Positions 6,901 to 10,977 of a DNA stretch of 10,977 bases are shown here, piece after piece (the first letter of the stretch is position 1; each line of letters starts with the position of its first letter). The notes beneath the pieces are model-generated. The model ran no database searches. It saw nothing but the letters and a program-made list of their open reading frames with translations, and had not been told where the DNA came from. Source of the DNA: Nitrosospira sp. (GTDB taxonomy: Bacteria; Pseudomonadota; Gammaproteobacteria; Burkholderiales; Nitrosomonadaceae); assembly GCA_030453055.1 (NCBI GenBank), contig JAKDLC010000041.1, forward strand, positions 1 through 10,977, written 5' to 3'. Made by a program: the position numbers and the translations under genes.

Positions 6901-7170
6901 GCCGCCATCGAGGCCGGCAAAGCCCGCATCCGACCTGTTCTGATGACCGCGGCGGCCATGATCATGGGCATGCTTCCGATGGCGTTGGGGGGGTCCACCA
7001 ATGCGCCGCTGGGCCGTGCAGTCATTGGCGGCTTGACGTTTGCAACGATATATACCCTGTTCTTTGTCCCGGCTGTGTATGCCATCATGTATTACGCACG
7101 CAGCGCTCCTAAAGACAAGGAACCCGTTCCCGGCGACAAGGAAATCGCTCCTCAACTCGGAAATTCCTGA
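3907..7170 (+). CDS. RND efflux permease (inner-membrane pump)
   Basis: A 1087-residue protein of full RND length. It would be the proton-driven inner-membrane subunit of a tripartite exporter working with the next two gene products. TM1 (about 13-32) is followed by a large periplasmic domain, TM2-TM6 (about 339-485), a cytoplasmic linker, TM7 (about 561-580), a second periplasmic domain, and TM8-TM12 from about 909. TM4 has GILVDDATV, with D402 and D403 matching the AcrB proton-relay pair D407/D408. The TM10 region reads MGTATANSILVV, placing A977 where AcrB has Lys940. The N-terminus LRRPYTFVVLSILIVIFG and the PTDVFP segment match a widespread HAE-like clade with unknown substrates, not the CusA metal clade. 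The TM6-TM7 linker has a His-rich run (residues 493-506). ATG 3907 follows AGAGG by 9 nt. Confidence 0.95.
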   Translation: MNQIVLIALRRPYTFVVLSILIVIFGIRAIRHSPTDVFPTIKIPVISVVWAYAGMLPLDVSGRITFYFERFLTSTVEGISDIVSQAYYGISITNIFLQPHTNLPGAEAEVTAIAQTIVKALPPDISPPMIMRLEASQVAVASLQVTSDEMTPADLYNLSYNQLRPLIVVIPGAIVPHPYGGKPKQLLVSLDQDKMLARNISPTDVHAAFDRQNIVLPAGDMKIKQTDWMVQTNAMPPEIPEFNNIPIKREGNSFVFLRDVADVQLAGPPQTNSVIVDGKQAVIIVVMKSGEASTLDVVDGIRATLPRIKEIVPSHVDVRIITDASVFVRESINEVTHEMAIAGLLVGLIVMLMLGSWRPMVVVTTSIPLCILTSLIFLEVLGESMNVMTLGGLALAVGILVDDATVMIENIDTHLEMGKELDEAIIDAANQIVIPTLLATLCICIVWLPLFTLSGVSGYLFKPMALAVIFAMLASFILSRTLVPTMAKYLIKHPHAEGHGKEGDHHSEKKPGGEAAGFKEKLKHHMGIFSRFQVAFETRFLQFCAWYGGLLEQTIANRRRFVTIMLAFALLSLILFYFNGRDFFPEVRSGTIQMHMRAPLGTRIESVNRITTLVAEDISRMLPGQVEGVISNCGLPVGPHNLAFIPTPTIGTQDCDLTITLFDDKSAVWDIRKIIHHGLKERYPGSEFTFQPADLIAKILNFGAPSPITVQVNGMDIYANYEYARKLQGKLRKIAGSSDVVIQQTMRTPTLFVEGLRAYGLGVGLSEADIALNMLITTNGTQQIDQKYWLDLKTGMSYQINIYQPQPQVASINDLNKIPVKSIGEGSLDEDYRLLGNLTQKSPVGTPGLVTHRGIMPLIEVYVSAEGRGLGGVLEDVKKIVAEMDDEVPRGSDVQIAGQAANMVTTYGELLIGLVAAVVLIYLLLVVNFQSWLVPFIIITALPGALAGIAWALFLTQTNISVPALTGAIMAMGTATANSILVVSYALERIEAHGDPLLAAIEAGKARIRPVLMTAAAMIMGMLPMALGGSTNAPLGRAVIGGLTFATIYTLFFVPAVYAIMYYARSAPKDKEPVPGDKEIAPQLGNS

Positions 7171-7171
7171 T

Positions 7172-8443
7172 ATGGAAAAGTCACGTAAAAAAAGTACGGT
7201 AATTATTGCGATCACTCTTCTTGTTTTTCTTTTCTATTTGGGTTACCGAGTCATTGAATCCCGTAAACATATGGATTCTTTAACAGGGCAGGCGATGGAG
7301 AATGATGTTCGGACTGTGGCTATCGTCCACGCCGAGCACCTGCCTGCCCAGGAAACCATCCAGCTTCCGGGTACCGTTCAGGCATGGTTCCAGGCGCCGA
7401 TCTATGCCCAAGTATCCGGCTACGTCAAAATGTGGCACAAGGATTGGGGAGCGAGAGTCAAAAAAGGAGATGTCCTTGCCGAAATCTATGCGCCGGCGCT
7501 CGATGCCCAATACCGGCAAGCCAAGGCGGATCTGGCGGCAGAAGTGGCCCTTAACGAGCTCGCCATACTTACCGCGGACCGGTGGATAGCCTTGCGCAAA
7601 AACCAGGCGGTATCCGAGCAGGCGATTTCGGTAAAGGTGGCCGAGGCAAAAGCCCAACAGGCAAAGGTTAACGCCGCCATGCAGAATGTCCGTAACTTCG
7701 AGGCATTGATCGGGTTTAAAACGATTATTGCACCGTATGACGGCGTAGTCATTAACCGCGCCATCAACGTGGGTGACTACATCAATAAGGAAGGCACGAT
7801 CAGTCTACCGGAAGGTGAAGTCCGCAATCTTTTTACTGTCGCGGACATCAGCCGGATGCGCTTGTTTGTCAGCGTGCCTGAGCGGTACGGCGCCCTTATG
7901 CATGATGGCCTGAAAGCCGATCTGACGGTGCCGCAATTTCCCAATCGGCATTTCACCGCCGAGTTTCTGACCACTGCCCGTGGCTTCGATCCGAGTACAC
8001 GTACGGTGGTCACCCAATTCGTGATTGAAAATGAAGAGAAGGATCTGTGGCCTGGCTCCTATGCATCAGTCAATCTGACCGTGGATATTGCGAATAGACA
8101 CCTCTCCATTCCATCCAGCTCCCTGGTATTCGATGAGATGGGGACGCGAGTCGCCGTCGTGGATGACGACAACATCGTTCACTTCAAGCCGATCAAAATA
8201 ACCAGAATCCTCGACGCTACTGTCGAATTAAGCGAGGGCGTCTCAAAAGAGGACCGGATTATAAACAATCCCAGCGCTGCCATACTTGAAGGCGACAAGG
8301 TGACCATTGTCACGCCTGCGCCGGGATATGACCTGATCAATAAACCAAAAGAGCCGGCTCAGGAGTCATTGAAACCGGCCTCGCATTCGGAAATGCCGGA
8401 TCCGAAATTAAAACAAGCGTTAAACGGATCGCATGCACCATGA
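7172..8443 (+). CDS. RND periplasmic adaptor (HlyD/MFP family)
   Basis: A 423-residue membrane-fusion protein that would bridge the permease and the outer-membrane channel. ATG 7172 follows the permease stop with one base between (TGATATG), which points to translational coupling. The frame is open further upstream, but that part lies inside the permease gene. A single N-terminal membrane anchor (about 9-26, VIIAITLLVFLFYLGY) has no lipobox. The two half-lipoyl motifs are GTVQAWFQAPIYAQVSGYV (67-85), continuing to VKKGDVLAEIYAP (96-108), and IIAPYDGVV (185-193). They flank an alpha-hairpin at about 109-180 (YRQAKADLAAEVALNELAIL and on), the part that contacts the channel. Beta-barrel and membrane-proximal domains follow (LFVSVPERYG; WPGSYASVNLTV). 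The last 50 residues are Pro/Lys-rich and probably flexible. The domain order and length are normal for the family. Confidence 0.94.
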   Translation: MEKSRKKSTVIIAITLLVFLFYLGYRVIESRKHMDSLTGQAMENDVRTVAIVHAEHLPAQETIQLPGTVQAWFQAPIYAQVSGYVKMWHKDWGARVKKGDVLAEIYAPALDAQYRQAKADLAAEVALNELAILTADRWIALRKNQAVSEQAISVKVAEAKAQQAKVNAAMQNVRNFEALIGFKTIIAPYDGVVINRAINVGDYINKEGTISLPEGEVRNLFTVADISRMRLFVSVPERYGALMHDGLKADLTVPQFPNRHFTAEFLTTARGFDPSTRTVVTQFVIENEEKDLWPGSYASVNLTVDIANRHLSIPSSSLVFDEMGTRVAVVDDDNIVHFKPIKITRILDATVELSEGVSKEDRIINNPSAAILEGDKVTIVTPAPGYDLINKPKEPAQESLKPASHSEMPDPKLKQALNGSHAP

Positions 8444-10305
8444 CACCGACCATGATTGACTTGCGGCGTAAAAAGGGAACCCATACTTCAAAGCTCTGCC
8501 GTCTCGGCGTACGATATGGCGGTTTTTTATTTCTGGCGGCCAGCCTGGGGGCTTGCAGCAGCCTTCCCTTTCCGGCATTCAATCTCTCGCCCACTTATCA
8601 ACCGCCTCAATTCGTTGTTCCGGATTCCTGGGAGGGAACGAGCGATTTCGTCAAGGCCAAGCCGTCGGATGATGCACTCCGGCCCGACTGGTGGAAACTA
8701 TATGACGATCCTATTCTAAACAGTCTTATAGAGCAGGCGCTTGCAGCCAACCCGGACTTGCAGGCAGCGGCTGAACGGTTCGTTCAAGCGCGCTATGCAA
8801 TGATGAAGGCACGGTCTCAATATTTCCCCCAAATCGGCTTCGGGTTCGGCGGCAGTAATAACAGACAATCCGATGAAACCCTCTTTCGTGCGCCTGGCGC
8901 ACCTAACAGCGATACTCAAGTTCTTATGAATGGACTTGCATCCTGGGAACCGGATTTCTGGTCGAAACTTCGGAATGCGGCACAGGCCAAAATCTATCAG
9001 GCTGAAGAACGTGCGGCCGATTATGGACTCGCACGCCTTATTCTGCAGGCGGAAGTTGCATCGAATTATTTCACACTGCGTGGGTTGGATGCGCAAATTG
9101 CGATTTATAAACAGTCGATTGATCTTTATAACTACTCATTAAATGTCGTAGTGACTCAGTTTGAAGGCGCGATCGCCTCTAATCTCGACGTAGCACGGGC
9201 TGAGTCGCTGCTGTTCGCAACCGAATCGAAATTGGCCCTGATGCAGGGTGAGCGCAAGGTGACGGAGCAGGCCATTGCAATTCTCCTTAATCTCGCTCCA
9301 GCCAGCTTCAATCTCGAGCCGGTAGATAACCTCCTTGCCGCGAATTTTAACCTTCCAAAGGTCGTTCCCTCTACTTTACTTGAACGCCGGCCCGATATTG
9401 CCGCAATGGAGCGCCAGATGGCGCAGGCCAACCGCAGCATTGGAATTGCACGCGCCGCTTTTTTTCCAAATATATCCTTCCGGCTCGGAGGAGGATTCGA
9501 GGGTGTCGGACTCAATCTGCTCAGCCTGGCTAACACTTTCTGGTCCTATGGTTCCGCTTTTTCCATTCCGCTTTTCCAGGGCGGATATCGCCGGGCTCAA
9601 TTGCAAGAATCGTGGTCGATCTATCGCGAGACAGAAAATACATATCGTTCGACAGTGTTGAACGCCTTTCGTGAAGTTGAAAATAACCTGGTCCAGACCC
9701 ATTGGATGACTATTGCCGCCAAACGGCAGGACGCCGCCGTGGGAGCCGCACGTACAACACAAAACCTTACCATGGACCTCTATAAGGGCGGTTTGGCCAC
9801 CAGCCTCGAACTCATTTATGCCCAGCTCGGCACGCTGACGTCAAGCATCGATTCTGTACAGATCAAGACCAATCTGCTGAAAGCATCGGTGGGGCTTATT
9901 CGTTCGCTTGGAGGAGGCTGGAGCCGCGACCTGTTACCCGCTGACAATGAAATTCAACCATTTGACATATTACAATATTCGGGTCTTGATAAGGCAGCAC
10001 CCATCGGAGTAGTACCAGCCGGAGTAATTGACGTCACTGTGGATCCTGTCGAGAGAAACGACAAAAACAATAATTTGACAAATCGCGACAGGGATGACAA
10101 AAGCAATACTTTGACAAAGCCCCTGGTTCCAAATGTGGATAATAGCGATAGAAATGACAAAAATAATTTGACAAAGCCCCTGGTTCCAAATGTGGATAAT
10201 AGCGGTAGAAACAACAAAAACAATTTGACAACTCCCCTGGTTCCATATGCGGATAATAGCGGTAGCAACAAAAACAATAATTTGACACTGCCCCTGGTTC
10301 CATAA
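8440..10305 (+). CDS. Outer-membrane efflux lipoprotein (NodT type) with repeat tail
   Basis: A 621-residue TolC-like channel, the outer-membrane subunit of the tripartite pump. Its ATG overlaps the adaptor stop (ATGA, 4 nt). The signal sequence ends in a lipobox, LGAC, with acylated C39 predicted; PTYQPPQFVVPDSW and DWWKLYDDPILNSLIEQAL are NodT-family hallmarks. Two outer-membrane-efflux-protein repeats follow, with ERRPDIAAMERQMAQANRSI in the second half. The family normally ends at the LGGGW motif, here residues 490-494. About 125 extra residues follow. From residue 546 they contain Asn/Lys-rich 19-residue tandem repeats, unlike the rest in composition and AT-richer in codons. Since TolC-like C-termini face the periplasm, the tail should lie there. 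Whether it binds peptidoglycan or the adaptor, or does nothing, cannot be told. Confidence 0.93.
   Translation: MTPTMIDLRRKKGTHTSKLCRLGVRYGGFLFLAASLGACSSLPFPAFNLSPTYQPPQFVVPDSWEGTSDFVKAKPSDDALRPDWWKLYDDPILNSLIEQALAANPDLQAAAERFVQARYAMMKARSQYFPQIGFGFGGSNNRQSDETLFRAPGAPNSDTQVLMNGLASWEPDFWSKLRNAAQAKIYQAEERAADYGLARLILQAEVASNYFTLRGLDAQIAIYKQSIDLYNYSLNVVVTQFEGAIASNLDVARAESLLFATESKLALMQGERKVTEQAIAILLNLAPASFNLEPVDNLLAANFNLPKVVPSTLLERRPDIAAMERQMAQANRSIGIARAAFFPNISFRLGGGFEGVGLNLLSLANTFWSYGSAFSIPLFQGGYRRAQLQESWSIYRETENTYRSTVLNAFREVENNLVQTHWMTIAAKRQDAAVGAARTTQNLTMDLYKGGLATSLELIYAQLGTLTSSIDSVQIKTNLLKASVGLIRSLGGGWSRDLLPADNEIQPFDILQYSGLDKAAPIGVVPAGVIDVTVDPVERNDKNNNLTNRDRDDKSNTLTKPLVPNVDNSDRNDKNNLTKPLVPNVDNSGRNNKNNLTTPLVPYADNSGSNKNNNLTLPLVP
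10075..10305 (+). repeat. 57-bp in-frame tandem repeats in the channel's tail
   Basis: Units start at 10111, 10168 and 10225 with an exact 57-bp period. A short unit precedes them (10075-10110, 36 bp) and a partial one follows (10282-10305). The peptide unit is LTKPLVPNVDNSDRNDKNN, with variants LTKPLVPNVDNSGRNNKNN and LTTPLVPYADNSGSNKNNN, closing with LTLPLVP. Nucleotide identity is high between the first two full units and falls along the array. Every unit opens with TTGACA as its Leu-Thr codons. Confidence 0.95.
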
Positions 10306-10334
10306 CTGCATCCGGGGCCTGTTAACCTTATTTC

Positions 10335-10465
10335 GCATCCGCGACGGCGACCCGCATGTGCATCTGGATGGTCCCTGACCTGACTTCGGGGAAAAATCGC
10401 GGCCGTTGAAGTAGAACAGGATGAGATTTTCATATCGGTGTCTTCACGAACCAGGATTAGCCATG
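10335..10465 (-). pseudogene. Inverted, decayed fragment of an RND permease gene
   Basis: The reverse complement of 10351-10419 aligns with 5629-5698 of the intact permease gene at about 64 of 70 positions with one single-base gap. This is the segment coding for FYFNGRDFFPEVRSGTIQMH at the end of TM7. The gap shifts the frame, so the copy cannot encode the same peptide. Similarity weakens on both sides; GGTTCGT farther upstream may correspond to permease sequence near 5584, but with deletions. The fragment lies 30-160 nt past the operon end, pointing the opposite way. It is a relic either of a duplicated and inverted piece of this operon or of a neighbouring paralogous pump. Confidence 0.7.
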
Positions 10466-10516
10466 AGTGCCTGAAAACCATGACGGCCAGTGGTAGCTAC
10501 GCGGCTGGTAAGAGAT

Positions 10517-10556
10517 AAAACCCCGGTGGGCCAGCCCTCGGGGTTTTCCTCTTTTT
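10517..10556 (+). terminator. Strong intrinsic terminator, possibly bidirectional
   Basis: AAAACCCCG (10517-10525) pairs with CGGGGTTTT (10539-10547), nine perfect base pairs, with GGG/CCC able to extend the stem inside the loop. A T-rich run, TTTTCCTCTTTTT, follows to 10556. The A-run on the left arm means it can also act leftward. It lies about 210 nt past the efflux operon stop and is the first good terminator after it, so it is the likely end of that transcript and insulates the next gene. Confidence 0.85.
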
Positions 10557-10569
10557 CGGGGAAACGTCA

Positions 10570-10575
10570 TACAAT
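10570..10575 (+). promoter_or_regulatory. Possible -10 box before the leader ORF
   Basis: TACAAT matches the sigma-70 -10 consensus well and lies 43 nt before the leader ORF and just after the terminator, where a promoter for the downstream genes is expected. No good -35 hexamer sits 16-18 nt upstream, because that stretch is the terminator's T-run. Confidence 0.3.
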
Positions 10576-10617
10576 AGGGCATGACCGACGACCACATGAC
10601 CGACAAAAGGAGAGAAG

Positions 10618-10683
10618 ATGGAAACGCCATTTAGGTTGGCGCCTGACAGGATTTCTAATGACACGGTAGAGATGCCAAAATGA
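10618..10683 (+). CDS. 21-codon leader ORF coupled to the adhesin-E-like gene
   Basis: The ORF encodes 21 residues ending in EMPK. Its ATG follows AAAAGGAGAGAAG, a strong ribosome site with a spacing of about 5 nt, clearly better than the site of the downstream gene. Its TGA stop overlaps the next ATG as ATGA. The peptide has no signal sequence, and I see no run of one amino acid that would suggest an attenuator. The arrangement suggests that ribosomes load here and re-initiate on the next gene. A separate frame from 10581 offers a 17-codon peptide but lacks a comparable ribosome site. Confidence 0.45.
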   Translation: METPFRLAPDRISNDTVEMPK

Positions 10684-10977
10684 GGTATTTGGCAGCAATG
10701 TTAATAGCAATCTTTTCCACAAGCTCAAGCGCGGAATGGGTGCAGTTTGCACTTGGCACCACCGGACCTGCTTATTACGATAGCAGCAGAATAAGGGACT
10801 TGGGAAACGGTGTTATTTCCATATGGGAAAAATTTGTGGTAACAGATGATGTTTTAAGAAAATCAATTGCAATAGACCCTTCTTTCAAGGATTACTCCTA
10901 CACCATAACCAGGGCAAATATAAATTGTAATGAACATAAGTTCGCCAGGACGGCTATGTATGCCTATAGTGCAAATA
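10680..10977 (+). CDS. Secreted surface-adhesin-E-like protein, 3' end off window
   Basis: The frame is open from ATG 10680 to the window end, 99 codons so far. The N-terminus MRYLAAMLIAIFSTSSSA is a signal peptide, with cleavage at SSA/EW. The mature start, EWVQFALGTTGPAYYDSSRI, is followed by RDLGNGVISIWEKFV and later ANINCNEHKFARTAMYAYS. This follows the surface-adhesin protein E pattern: a W at the start, a Y(Y/V)D..(S/T)IRR-like strand, a (V/I)W strand, then a Cys and an R.....YS strand. Members are small exported proteins, named after a Haemophilus adhesin, that are widespread in proteobacteria and mostly uncharacterised. The weak GGTAGAG ribosome site and ATGA overlap suggest dependence on the leader ORF. 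Codon use is AT-richer than in the efflux genes. Confidence 0.7.
   Translation, partial: MRYLAAMLIAIFSTSSSAEWVQFALGTTGPAYYDSSRIRDLGNGVISIWEKFVVTDDVLRKSIAIDPSFKDYSYTITRANINCNEHKFARTAMYAYSAN

Noticed and set aside
7040..7171. Extended N-terminus of the adaptor
   Set aside because: This segment lies inside the permease gene. The ATG at 7172 gives a normal membrane anchor and coupled spacing.
10111..10281. TTGACA followed by GATAAT in each channel-tail repeat, resembling arrayed promoters
   Set aside because: The spacing is 21 nt, too long for sigma-70. TTGACA is simply the Leu-Thr codons of an in-frame protein repeat.
9954..10481. Leftward 175-residue frame with repeats, covering the channel tail and the downstream fragment
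   Set aside because: Its repeats are the mirror of the channel's 57-bp coding repeats. It only partly overlaps the inverted permease fragment, which is itself frameshifted.

Overview
The window looks like a betaproteobacterial chromosome segment. Nitrosomonadaceae, perhaps Nitrosospira, is my best guess. It rests on moderate GC content, several small secreted proteins, a relic of a HAF-repeat extracellular protein, and scattered repeat and IS debris. The taxon is inferred, since no rRNA or core marker is present. I saw no tRNA, rRNA or CRISPR array.

Layout. Positions 1-910: a leftward gene for a small exported NrfJ-like protein (TTG start, 15-362), diverging from a rightward orphan small protein (525-725), then a hairpin-rich repeat element (771-873). 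Positions 906-1376: a leftward gene for a secreted, Pro-rich hypothetical protein. Positions 1407-2918 hold no convincing intact gene. Instead there is a perfect 16-bp tandem repeat, an orphan leftward terminator, a MITE-like inverted-repeat element, a frameshifted HAF-repeat fragment, a 42-bp tandem duplication that resembles an IS tip, and a second copy of the repeat element's tail. Positions 2919-3845: a metallo-beta-lactamase-fold protein of ComEC-like type that appears to lack its C-terminal part.

The core of the window (3907-10305) is a tightly packed three-gene RND efflux operon: inner-membrane permease, periplasmic adaptor, and outer-membrane NodT-type lipoprotein channel. The junctions are TGATATG (1-nt gap) and ATGA (4-nt overlap), so the three are probably translationally coupled and form one tripartite export machine. 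The permease keeps the two TM4 aspartates but has Ala where AcrB has its TM10 lysine. The channel carries a roughly 125-residue C-terminal extension ending in 19-residue tandem repeats, which is unusual for the family. No regulator gene is linked, so the substrate cannot be read from context.

Downstream of the operon, 10335-10465 holds a decayed fragment of a second RND permease gene in inverted orientation. A strong hairpin terminator follows (10517-10556). After it come a 21-codon leader ORF and, overlapping it by ATGA, a secreted surface-adhesin-E-like protein that runs off the window end.
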